Shown here in pieces: positions 1-9,660 of a DNA stretch of 64,000 bases. Numbering within the stretch: the first letter of the stretch is position 1; each line of letters begins with the position of its first letter. The translations under genes were made by a program, and so were the position numbers. The stretch is from assembly GCA_015680905.1 (NCBI GenBank), contig CM027384.1, positions 80,773,501-80,837,500 on the forward strand, read 5' to 3'. Origin of the DNA: Coptis chinensis. Its lineage: Eukaryota; Streptophyta; Magnoliopsida; Ranunculales; Ranunculaceae. Below the pieces are notes generated by a model. The model searched no databases, was not told the origin of the DNA, and saw only the letters and a program-made list of their open reading frames with translations.

Positions 1-790
1 GAATTTGAGGTTGTTGATTTGAAAGGAAAATCAAATTCATTGAAGACTACATGTCTAGAGATAAAGACTCTTCCAGTTAGAAGATCAAGACATTTGTATC
101 CTTTACGAGATAAACTATAACCAATGAATACACAGTGTGTGCTTCTAAAATCAAATTTGTGTTGTGTGTAGGGTCGAAGCCATGGGAAACAACTGCATCC
201 ATATGTTTTGAGAAATGAGTAATCAGGTTTTTGGTTAAACAATTTTTGCCAAGGAGAGTTATGTTGAAGAGATGGAGATGGAAGTCTGTTGATAAGAAAA
301 GCTGAAGTATATACAATCTCAAGCCAACACTTGGTGGGCAAGTTTGATTGAGATAATAAGGTTCTGGTCATGTCAAGAAGATGTCTATGTTTACGCTTTA
401 CTACTCCATTTTGTTCTGGAGTGTAGGCACAAGAAAATTGGTGAGAGATTCCAAAATGAGTAAGAAAATTTTGAAAGTTATGACTAGTAAATTCTCCACC
501 ACATCTATTCTTACACTCTTGATTTTCAAGTCAAGTTGATTTTGAATATGAGATTTGAAAGAAACAAAGACAGTATAGAAATCAGATTTAGACATGAGAG
601 GAATAATCCAACAATATCTACTAAAGTCATCAACAATAGTTGTAAAATACTTGAAGCCACTAATAGAACAAATAGGAGATGGACCCCACAAATCTATATG
701 CAAGAGTTGTAAAGGATGTGTAGATTTACAAACAGATGAATGAAAAGGAAGTCTATGACTCTTTCCTAGCTAACAATCATTACAAAATGG
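1..790 (-). pseudogene. Copia integrase fragment
   Basis: The minus strand shows the end of the zinc-binding region (CNDC then LGKSHRLPF), then LLHIDLWGPSP with the first catalytic Asp, and YFTTIVDDFSRYCWI. The second catalytic block, normally TDGGGEF, reads RIDVVEN, so its Gly residues are gone. The third block continues as LQNKME, then TYGC/SCFP-type residues and a VYSLVIVYL region derived from the usual FIGYS block at 77-322. Several frameshifts and damaged catalytic blocks make it inactive. RT would lie beyond the window start. Confidence 0.8.
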
Positions 791-1404
791 TGATGCTTTA
801 TTAGAATGTTGAACAGTCAACTTATTGTTGCTCAACTTAACACTTGATGGAGCACTTGAGATGAAGGATGTCCAAGTCGCTGATGCCAAATGGAAAAGGG
901 TGCTTTGTCACTCATGAAAGCTGAAGGAGATGATGATGATGATGAGATGAATTTGAGAGGATAGAGTCCTTTTTCAGTATGGCCTCTAAAAAGGATCATC
1001 TGAGTAGAGCATTGTCTTTGACATTGAAACCAACAAAATCAAATGTAAGGGAGCAATTATTGTCAAAAACAAACTTATGAACTGATAGAAGATTATGTTT
1101 CAATTGTGGAACATGTAATATATTGTGCATGTTAAAACATGATTTGGATTTAACAGGATAGAGTTGAGTTGAACATGTATTAAGAATGTTGAGACCTTGG
1201 CCACTGCCTACTAAGACTTTATCTTTCCCTTTGTATGTAGCAGGAGCAGAGATATTTGAAATGTCAGGTGTAATGTGATGAGAAGAACATGTGTCTGCAT
1301 ACCAGCTGAATGTAGAACTTGAAGCATGATCATGTGGAGCAAAGTCATTTGTAGGAGGAAAAAATTTGCTATAGGAACAAAGTCCGATGTATAGTTATGA
1401 GCAA
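720..1404 (-). pseudogene. Copia protease / GAG-pre-integrase region, decayed
   Basis: Frames downstream of the zinc knuckle contain ISAPATYKGKDKV, MHNILHVPQLKHNLLSV and a DNNCSLTFD-like string. These are recognisable blocks between the aspartic protease and the GAG-pre-integrase domain of plant Copia polyproteins. HNLLSV is especially typical. The protease active-site triplet is not clear. Stops and frameshifts are frequent, so this is annotated as a domain relic only. Confidence 0.6.
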
Positions 1405-2505
1405 TCATGTCGATCCATATTGAGGGTGAGAATAGCTGCTGGAGTCACCATCAATAAATGGATTTGAAGAATTGTCTGACGGAGGCATGGAATCATTGAA
1501 TGTAGCCAGCATAGACAAAGTTGCTGGAGGAATCCTTCCCGCATATGAATGAGTCATTCTATGATGGCAATCAATGGCCAAATGACCAGTTTTTCCACAA
1601 ACTTGACAGATAGACCTATTCCCTTGAGTATTGTAGGTGATATTTGAATGGGATCCTCCACAGTTGTTATTCCTTCCTTGATTATTGTTATTTGAATAGT
1701 TGTTATTGGTGTAGCCTTTATAGTTGCTGATGTTGCCTCTGTAATTGTTATCATTGTCCCTTCCATTTTGATTGTATAAGCCAGTATTGTAAGACCTTAC
1801 ATTGTTGTTATATCCATTTCCTCCATTGTTGTGAAAGTTCCTTCTGTAATTCTGATAATTGCCTCTGTAATTCTGATAATTTCCTATTGTTGCAGCAAAT
1901 GCATGTGAGTCATTAACTTGCATTGATATGTTCAAATCCTCTAAAGATAACTCTTCACTTAACAAGAGTCCATGAAGTTCATCTGAAGTAACCTATCCTT
2001 TTCTGACTCTAATAGAGGTTGCGAACAGTTTGTAATCAATGGAGAGACCTTGAAGTGTTTAAAATACTAAATCTCTATCTTCAACAGGAGAACCAACTTC
2101 AGCAGGAGAATCTGCAATTTGTTTAATATTCTGAAGATATGCAGCCATAGATAAATCTCCCTTTTTCTGTGCTTGTAGTCTTGTCTTCAGTTGAGCAACA
2201 TGAGCTTGTGAAATAGTTGCAAACCTCTTTTCAAGAGTAAACCATAGAGCTTTTCGGGAGAAAGAGTGGCATTTAGCCATATCAATAAAATTTGATCTCT
2301 TCTATTCCATTCTAAATAAGTAGGATTAATTTGATTGTTTCCGCTTGCATCATGGAAAAATTGGGATGGACAAGAATCAGAACCTTCAATGATACCAACA
2401 AGATTGAATATCTTGAGAAAAGGGATGAATACTGACTTCCATAGGATATAATTTTCTCTGTTTAACTTTACTGTAACAAAGTTTGAGATATTTTGAATAA
2501 CTAAT
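1405..2505 (-). pseudogene. gag: Copia gag with CCHC zinc knuckle, N-terminally truncated
   Basis: The minus strand from about 2500 reads VKLNRENYILWKS, the N-terminal block of plant Copia gag (UBN2/DUF4219 type), then a run ending NPTYLEWNRRDQ. A frameshift near 2280 leads into KALWFTLEKRFA. Position 1405-1965 holds an Asn/Gly/Tyr-rich tract followed by CQVCGKTGHLAIDC, a CX2CX4HX4C RNA-binding knuckle. Tandem YRGNYQNYR-like units precede it. At least two frameshifts separate these parts. Gag would package element RNA in cytoplasmic particles; this copy cannot make a full-length protein. Confidence 0.8.
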
Positions 2506-2809
2506 TGTAGTGGCCTAATAAAGAGAAGTAGACTAGGTCAATGGGACACAGAACAATATGTAACATAATAAGAGGATTCGGGGAGCAGCGAATTATGACC
2601 GCGGAACCCTAGACCACGGACATGGCATTTGTATGGCGAGAAGGAGAGCCGCGAGATGAGGAGACAGATGGACGATCCAGATGCAGGATAGAAGGGGTAT
2701 AAAAAGAAGAGGATGGGGAGAAAATGAGGAGGCCGCATTGAGAAAAGAGAGGAGAAAGAGGAAGAGAGGAAAGAAAAATAGAGGAGTCTTGTGAGTAGAT
2801 ATTTTAGGT
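2506..2809 (+). repeat. Retand-like 5' LTR, main part
   Basis: It starts TGTAGTGGCC and continues to the MITE insertion at 2810. Seven more bases, TCATACA at 14384-14390, complete a ~311-bp LTR that ends CA directly before the PBS. A purine-rich stretch and a TATA box lie in it. The 3' LTR partner is not in the window, so the start at 2506 is inferred from the TG and from the end of Copia homology. Confidence 0.65.
2698..2705 (+). promoter_or_regulatory. TATA box of the Retand-like LTR
   Basis: TATAAAAA lies ~105 bp before the LTR break, in a GA-rich context. The position suits an LTR U3 promoter. The MITE inserted downstream of it now separates this promoter from the coding region by more than 11 kb. 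Confidence 0.5.
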
Positions 2810-2900
2810 GAAAAAATGCATAGATGGGTAACGAACTATACCCTTAATCAAACATTGGGGTTCAAACTTTTTTTTTTGAGCAAGTTTGGGTATCCATGTC
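2810..2900 (+). repeat. MITE left TIR, outer part
   Basis: Bases 2810-2900 match the inverse of about 14282-14373 over their whole length with few changes. The TIR continues after the A1 insertion at 13433-13555 (TACCACGTTTTGCAACG then TTTCACTTCCGTCC), matching the inverse of ~14155-14281. Confidence 0.8.
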
Positions 2901-4438
2901 TGATAAGTGTTCAAAAGTAATGATTTATAACCCCAATTATGTGTATGTTAGTCTGCATTTTATATTTAAATATTCTAATATGATGCAATTTGAGTTTTTG
3001 TAGGTCAAAGAACCTAAATGTGAAATATGGAGGGAAAAGAAGTCAAACAAGTCAAAAAGGAGTCATTGGGAATTACAGCTAAAGGCCTAGGGCAAAAATG
3101 TCATATTTGTCTCCATAAGTGCCAAGCCTAATGGGACTCTAAAAGAGGATAATAATTGAGTTAGAAGAGTCTTCAATCTGATCTCAAAGCCTTAATTTCG
3201 ACTTCATAGGAAGATGAGATCAACATGGAAAAGAAGTCAGACTTTCACAAGAATTAGGAAACCGAAGTCAGCCGAGAAGGCTGCGGCTTGGAAAATAGCT
3301 GCTTGAGGGCAAAAGTAGGCCACGTCCAACTTTGGTCCAACCGAATTTAACTTTTCCAGGATTTCTTCTAGAAAGATTACAGAGAGTTTGACACCAAATA
3401 AAGATAGGATTAGGATCTCTCATCCGAGCATGTGTAAGCATGTATATAAATATATAAGGCACAAAAACCTCAGTTTACAATCATCTAGGAAATTTAGTTT
3501 TGCATCTTAGATCTAGAATTAAGAGAGAAGAAAGTTCAGACCTTTTCACCATTAATAGCTATAAAGATTATTCCTTTTCATATTGTGTTCATAGCATAGT
3601 ATGAGGGGCTAATCTCCCTTCTCTTGGGAGGGAGATGGAGCTTTTTGTATGTTTTAGTTTAGTTCTTCTTCTATCATGTTTTAGTTTAAATCCCTCATTG
3701 AGTTTCTTCTTTTATTAGTCCATTGATCTAACGCCTCCTGTGGAGGTTAGGAGGTCTTAGGGTAATTCAAGATTGTGTAGAGCCAAATACCACAAACCCT
3801 AGATTCTTTTCTTCTAGTTTTTAGTGTTATAGTGTGATGATTGGATTATTTATGGCACCTCAATTAGTTGTATGGTTAATGCCACATGTGGATTTTCCAT
3901 GGCACCTAGAGTTGTATATTGAATGCCACTTAAAGCACAATTTGGTTAGATAGAAGATATCATTGGAGATTGAAGAAGTATTTGATGGAAAGATAGAAAG
4001 CACGTTGAAAGTCACATATTATCATCATGGTTATGAGCATAAGGTTTGTAGGTATGGTGAGTTTCTATTGGTGATTTATATTAAACATGATAGGTAGATC
4101 TGTTAGACTAATTCTATGATTTTGGTGGATTCATCTCTCCCAAGATATTCTCTCTCTTGATTCATATTCATATATTTAATTTAGTTTATTTTATATATAG
4201 TTTAAATCTCAAATCAAATCAACCATATATTACTTATTACTTAGCCACATCTTTTACTTGCATCTATTAGAGTAATTTAGATTAGGAATTTCTATTATCA
4301 TCACTTAGTTATTTAGAGTAGGATTGATACCTTGCTAGCCACTATACTAATCAATATATATTAGGCTAAGTAAGATTTGCAAAAGATACGTAACACAAAC
4401 AACGACATATAAATAATTACGTGTTGCGTGCTTTTTCA
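2901..4438 (+). repeat. A1 5' LTR
   Basis: TGATAAGTGTTC to GCTTTTTCA, 1538 bp. It matches 11890-13427 nearly throughout. The differences cluster in a short patch around 3255-3320 and in small indels, suggesting a fairly young insertion. Confidence 0.92.
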
Positions 4439-4439
4439 A

Positions 4440-4455
4440 TGGCGCCGCTGCCCGC
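4440..4455 (+). promoter_or_regulatory. A1 primer binding site
   Basis: TGGCGCCGCTGCCCGC lies two bases after the LTR. It matches the TGGCGCCGTTGCC start of sites complementary to tRNA-Asp used by Athila elements, with a C for T change that still allows partial pairing. Confidence 0.75.
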
Positions 4456-4609
4456 TCTAAATTGATTAGGTGATAGAATATTTAGTTTAGATTACTTTAA
4501 TTTAGGAATTCATATAGTATAAATTGCATATTTAGCATAATTAGATTAATTTAGCATAATTCAATTAGATTTCATAGTAAAAAGTATTTCCATAAAGTTT
4601 AGTGTTTGT

Positions 4610-5300
4610 TTAACAGAAAAGAACAGTACAGAAAACGTATTTATAAATTTCAAAAAATTTTGAAATTTTACAGAGTTGATCTGTATAGTATCGGTAATTT
4701 ATTGAATTTTTTTCGAATTTTTAGTACTTGTCTTACTTGGGTAACTAACATCATCTTTGCAGTACCCCGTTTTCAGTTTTCAGGACACAAGCATCTGTAA
4801 AAACAGTCGAGCAGAGCTAATTGCACATTATCAAAAATTCTAAATTTTTTTACAGGAGGAACCTCGATTAGTCAGGAGCTTCCAGTAAAAATTTGAGTAT
4901 TGTTTGACCTGTTTTGACCACTTAACTAGTTGCTTGTTTTCAGTGTGTTTCTGCAGCTTTTCAGGACCAAGGTCTCTGGAAGAACAGTCGAGAAGAAGGA
5001 TCTATAAAATTCTAAATAATCCAAACTTTTTACAGGATCATCCTTGACACATCAGGAGACTTCAGTAAAAATTTCGTGATTTTTAGTGCTCTTTTACTTA
5101 TTTATTCAATCAATTGTTTACAGTGTGTGCAGAAAACTTCTCACTGGACTCTGCAGGATTGAACAGTAAAGAAGAGGGACTTACCAAGCTCCGATTGCTC
5201 TGAAATTTTACAGACTACTTTCTGGACATATCAGGTAGCTTCTATAAAAATATCAAAATTTTTGGACTTGTTTTGCTTTCTGTAACAGTAAGTGCTTCTC
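4610..5300 (+). repeat. A1 5' leader: about four diverged ~180-bp tandem units
   Basis: Units begin near 4616, 4799, 4980 and 5160. Each contains an AACAGT-x-GAG/AAGAAG block, then AAATTxTACAG, then a TCAGGAGCTTC-like block and AGTAAAAATTT. Divergence is high, so the duplications are older than this copy. No ORF of interest spans them. 4456-4609 is AT-rich leader without visible signals. Confidence 0.6.
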
Positions 5301-5428
5301 TTCCACCGTGAATCCCCTGTTAGCAGTTTCATAATTAGCATTAATAGTTAGCATCATATAGTTTGATAATATAATTTAGTTAATTAAGTGCATATTATAT
5401 TATTTTACATAGCTTTATTACTTAGTGC

Positions 5429-7036
5429 ATGAAAACTTGGTTTCGTGATTCACCTCGTAAACGTTTAATCAGAAGAGTTAATTCTTGTAACAATCTTCCA
5501 ATTCTGGTTTTGGAAGAGACCACACCATCAAACTCAGGATCTGATTCTGATTCTGAAACACACACACCACTAGTAGACTTAGAAGATACACCAGAGAGAG
5601 TACCATTAGACACCATGGCTGATCAAAGAACTCTTAGCACCTTGTTTCAACCTATCGCGGTTCAACCACCGAACTGCATAGTGATGCCCGACAATAACAA
5701 TAACTATGAGATTAAGCCCACTATTCTTAATATGTTGCCAAGATATTATGGAAAAACAAATGAAGAACCATATAATCATCTGAGTAAATTCTTGAGCATA
5801 TTAAGTACTTTTAAAGCACCTCATCTTTCCCCTGAAGAGACTAGATTAAGGTTGTTCCCATTGACTTTTGAGGATGCCGCACTACATTGGTATAGATCCC
5901 TACCCTCTAATTCTATAACTACTTGGGAGCAACTATCACAAAAGTTTATGAAACAATATTACCCTTTACGTAAAACTGAAGCCATGCAATTGGCTATTTC
6001 AACCTTCAAAGGAAAACCTAATGAAGAGTTTCATACAACATGGGATAGATTTAATGATTTACTTGTCTGTTGCCCACATCATGGTTTTGACATACTTAAT
6101 ATTGTACATTACTTTATAAAAGGTCTTTCACCTATGAACCGTCAGTTAATTAAATCAATGAATGGAGGAAGATTTACTAGTCTTACTCCTGATGAAGCCT
6201 ACACTTTTTTGCAAAACTTTTCTGAGAGTTCTAAGGATTGGGCCAATAGTAGTGACCATGAGGACATGGCACGGGTAGATGGGGGGATGAGTTTTAATAA
6301 ACCAGGTATGTATGAAGTTAGAAACGATAGTGATCAAGAATTAAAAGCCACACTAGTTAGTTTAACCACAGGAATCGAAAACTTAAACAAGAAATTTGAT
6401 TCATTCACTTTGAACCCTCCAATGAATAATCAACCTCAACAAGCAATGAGTGCTAATCAATTTTGTGAAAGTTGTTTCGCCACAGACCATGATACACTAA
6501 TTTGTCCAGTATTTGTTGCCCATAACTTTAGTAATAACTATAACCAAGATCCACGAAATAATTATCAATGGAGACAGAACATATCTCCACAGCAAAACCA
6601 ATATGGTTTTCAGGGTTATCAAGGGAACAATAGGCAACAATACATGAATAATAGAGGCGCAGTAGTACCTTCTCCACAGTATTACCCACAACAACAACAA
6701 CAACAACAAACAAACATGAACAGAGAACTAGCCATAGATCCTATGGCTAATTACCAAACCCAACCCAACACCGCAGATGAAACCATGAAAGCTTTAGCCA
6801 CCAAAACCGAGAATGAATTCAAAAGAATTGACCAAAAAATTGATATTATGGCTCAACAAATAACTCAACAGATAAGCCAACAATTCAATCAAATACTAGC
6901 TAGTCTAGCAGACAGACCCAAGGGAACTCTACCAAGTCAACCTGAACAAAACCCTAAAGGTAGAAATGTTTATCAAGTTGAAACCACCCCTCATCTGCAC
7001 CCACGAGGAGGAGTTAACTTCGATATCTACCCTTAG
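5429..7036 (+). CDS. gag: A1 Gag polyprotein (Athila-type), intact 535-codon ORF
   Basis: The longest clean ORF of the window. The N-terminus is basic with a Ser/Asp/Glu segment. The Retrotrans_gag core (residues ~100-280) shows PTILNMLPRYYGKTNEEPYN, RLRLFPLTFEDAALHWYRSL, TTWEQLSQKFMKQYYP, KPNEEFHTTWDRFNDLL and HGFDILNIVHYFIKGL. A degenerate Cys/His motif (FCESCFATDHDTLICPV) follows, then a Gln/Asn-rich tail with a CAA microsatellite. The next conserved Athila segment follows in a different frame, so the ORF ends early at a TAG. Intact Gag could still form particles and package A1 RNA. Expression is unknown. Confidence 0.9.
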   Translation: MKTWFRDSPRKRLIRRVNSCNNLPILVLEETTPSNSGSDSDSETHTPLVDLEDTPERVPLDTMADQRTLSTLFQPIAVQPPNCIVMPDNNNNYEIKPTILNMLPRYYGKTNEEPYNHLSKFLSILSTFKAPHLSPEETRLRLFPLTFEDAALHWYRSLPSNSITTWEQLSQKFMKQYYPLRKTEAMQLAISTFKGKPNEEFHTTWDRFNDLLVCCPHHGFDILNIVHYFIKGLSPMNRQLIKSMNGGRFTSLTPDEAYTFLQNFSESSKDWANSSDHEDMARVDGGMSFNKPGMYEVRNDSDQELKATLVSLTTGIENLNKKFDSFTLNPPMNNQPQQAMSANQFCESCFATDHDTLICPVFVAHNFSNNYNQDPRNNYQWRQNISPQQNQYGFQGYQGNNRQQYMNNRGAVVPSPQYYPQQQQQQQTNMNRELAIDPMANYQTQPNTADETMKALATKTENEFKRIDQKIDIMAQQITQQISQQFNQILASLADRPKGTLPSQPEQNPKGRNVYQVETTPHLHPRGGVNFDIYP

Positions 7037-8182
7037 GTTAGGAAAGAAAGTAGATAACAAAGTTGACATACCTGATTCGATGAAGTTGTTATAACAAAAG
7101 ATAAGGAAAAGCCGGTTAAAACCGAAAAAACCAAAGAGCGGTAACTGAAAAAAATTCCACCCGCACCATTCCCCTCTAGGTTAAAAGATAACAAAAAGGA
7201 AGCACAATATAATGAGATCATGAATATTTTTAAAAATCTACATATCAATATTCCTTTTCTAAGTGCAATTAAACAAATACCTTCATATGCAAAATTTATA
7301 AAAGACCTAGTAAAGAAGAAAACAAATATTCCTAAGGACGCTTTTATTGTACAAAGTTGTTCATCCTTTCTACAGAACAAAGCCGTGAAAAAAACATAAG
7401 GACCCCGGTAGTCTTACAGTTACGTGTAGAATAGGAGATGACTACACTGATCAAGCATTATTGGATTTAGGTGCTAGTGTGAATTTATTACCTTACTCAG
7501 TTTATAAACAGCTAGGGTTAAAAGACTTGAAACCAACAAATGTTAGACTACAGTTAGCTGATAGATCTATTAAGATTCCACGAGGAGTAATAGAGGATGT
7601 GATTATCAAGGTCTCTGATTTTTATTACCCCGTTGATTTTATAGTTCTTGACACTTTACCTACAAATGGAAACCAAATTCCTATCATCTTGGGTAGACCA
7701 TTCTTAGCTACAGCAGAAGCTTTAATTAATTGTAGGAATGGGAACATGTCTATCACTTTCGGGAATATGAGAGTAGATGTAAACATATTTACACTATTTA
7801 GAAACCCTGACGATGATACGGAAAAGATGGATGATCTATGTGTAGTACACACAATAGCTAATAAAAGTTTTAGGAACATTCACTATAAAGATCCATTTTT
7901 ATCATATGTATCACAATTAGGCATGAATTATAACAATGATAGTGTTATACATCATATTAATACATTGCTAGACACTGGTCAACCTCATACAAAAATAGAA
8001 GACATTCGAGCATCTTTATGTCAAGCTACTTTTAATCGTAGATTTATCAAAGATTTAATTAAGATGACTCGCCCTCTACTAAAATGTATAGGCCACGCAT
8101 GGAAAAGAAGAAAGATAAAAAGAGCAAAAATTGGATTACAAACAAGTTTTAAGTCTAGGGAATCTGACTATAAAAGACCCAC

Positions 8183-8189
<7 letters not shown>
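7037..8189 (+). pseudogene. A1 gag end and aspartic protease, frameshifted
   Basis: After the gag TAG, the Athila linker continues in other frames: NIFKNLHINIPFLSAIKQIP, then TNIPKDAFIV. The protease frame starts before the ATG at 7461: DPGSLTVTCRIG, then QALLDLGASVNLLPYSVYK with D-L-G as the active site, ADRSIKIPRGVIEDV and PIILGRPFLATAEALI. It ends in a lysine/arginine-rich tail KSRESDYKRPTN at a TAA. RT should follow but a 29-A run does instead. At least two frameshifts lie between 7036 and 7460. Confidence 0.8.
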
Positions 8190-8218
<29 letters not shown>

Positions 8219-9423
8219 TGCGTACCTGACCCTGTGCTGAAAATTCACAGCAAAATCCCATGTTTACAAGGTTAAATTGGACATCAAATACGGAAGAGAG
8301 TTGTTGTCGAGGTGTTATTGGAGTAATGAAGATATTTACAAAAATTGTACCGACAAGGAAGTTTGGAAGATAATTTTTGAGCACATTGATAGCAATGACA
8401 AGGTTCGGGAAGGAGCTTGAAGTATCGAGAGTACGGAGAATTAATCTATTTTTACTTGTTAGGGTATAGTATTTGGAAGAGTTTACGTAGAAGTTAATTT
8501 TATTTTCTACTGTCATGGGATTAGTTGTTTTTAATTTCTTAAAATATCAATAGTTTATGGAGTGAGTGATTAGTTTTTATGAATAAGAATGAAATTGATA
8601 TGAGCTTTGAAGTGTATCGCGACACATATATATATGTTAAGTTGTTGTGCTTTAGTAAGGTGGAATTCTTCTCCATTCTGATCTAGATCTCTATTCCCCC
8701 GGTAAGTTAGAATCCCACTTTGTTTTAAATCCCAACCCTAGTAAAACTCTCTAAAATCGATTTTGGGCCTTAAAACTCAAAAAAGCCCAACAACCAAAAA
8801 AAAAAAAAAACGACTTCTTCTTCTTCTTCCAGCCGCACCCACACTCCTTCTTCCTCTTCCGGACACACTTCCAGCCCCCCACCACAAGTCGATACTTCCA
8901 AAATTCTTTCAAGTCACAAATAACAACCACCTCATCACAATTTAACTCCACCCACCACAACCCGCAACTTCCAGCCGATCAGACGCACTTATCGTCGTGT
9001 TCAACACTTGCTCACCGGCAAGATCGACCGCCGGTCAAGCATAATGGGATTTGAATTATGGGTGGCTCAAGATTCGACCGCCGTGTTCAACACTTGTATC
9101 ACCGCTCAGTTTCGATTATGGGTGGCTGAAATTCGCGATTTGAATTAATTTTTCAGTTTGTTTTCTTTTTTTTTTTTTGGCTGTTGATTGAGGAGAATGG
9201 GAAAAACATGAAGGTAGTAATGGGTGTTGAATTGTGAAGAAGGAAGGGTGCTGTAGTTAGGCTTGAAAAATTCCAGAGAAACAAGTTTTTTTTGGTGTAC
9301 AGGACAATTTTTTTGGTTTACTGAGCAACTGTTTGCAGTATTGTTCTAGTAGTGTTGTTGTGTTAGTTTACCTTTTGTATGGCCATCTACATTACGACAG
9401 CTCGAGGATAAGTTCGCAAACGG
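8188..9423. other. A1 non-coding region after protease
   Basis: It begins with a 29-A run (8188-8216). There is a short two-copy repeat at ~8995-9135 (blocks GTGTTCAACACTTG and ATTATGGGTGGCT), C/T-rich tracts and no RT, RNase H or integrase motif in any frame. A 60-codon frame at 8240-8420 has no recognised similarity. Confidence 0.5.
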
Positions 9424-9660
9424 TTGAACATGACGACCGAACGAAAAATTCACGCCGAACTTTGTTATGGAGAGTTGTTTGATAACAATGCCATAAATGG
9501 ATTTTTTTTTAAACAAGAATGCGAAAATCGGGGTTGGGACTGTCTCTTGTATTCTAAGGGTGACAAATGTCCTGAAGATATATTGTTTGATGTTTTTATG
9601 ATTGTCGAATCGATTATGAGAAGGCGAGCTGCCTTGGAAAATGGAGTTGTATTGGGATAA
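9424..9660 (+). CDS. Hypothetical 78-codon ORF in A1
   Basis: The frame MNMTTERKIHAELCYGELFD to a TAA at 9658 has mixed amino-acid composition and is not low complexity. It lies where A2 and A3 carry their third ORF, upstream of the internal G-run signal. I recognise no domain. It could be the eroded end of an Athila extra (env-like) ORF or chance. Confidence 0.3.
   Translation: MNMTTERKIHAELCYGELFDNNAINGFFFKQECENRGWDCLLYSKGDKCPEDILFDVFMIVESIMRRRAALENGVVLG

Larger units (their letters stand above)
1..2505 (-). mobile_element. Ty1/Copia LTR retrotransposon remnant, truncated at both ends
   Basis: Read on the minus strand from 2505 to 1, the order is gag, zinc knuckle, protease/pre-integrase region, integrase. 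This is the Copia order, with integrase before RT. The window edge removes RT, RNase H and the 3' LTR. At 2505/2506 the gag N-terminus is abruptly replaced by a Gypsy LTR, so no Copia 5' LTR or PBS is present. Frames shift repeatedly and the copy is dead. It is the oldest layer here because the Retand element inserted into it. Confidence 0.85.

Noticed and set aside
8763..8945. 60-codon plus ORF after A1 protease
   Set aside because: Lys/Leu/Pro-rich product of short homopolymers and CTT repeats.
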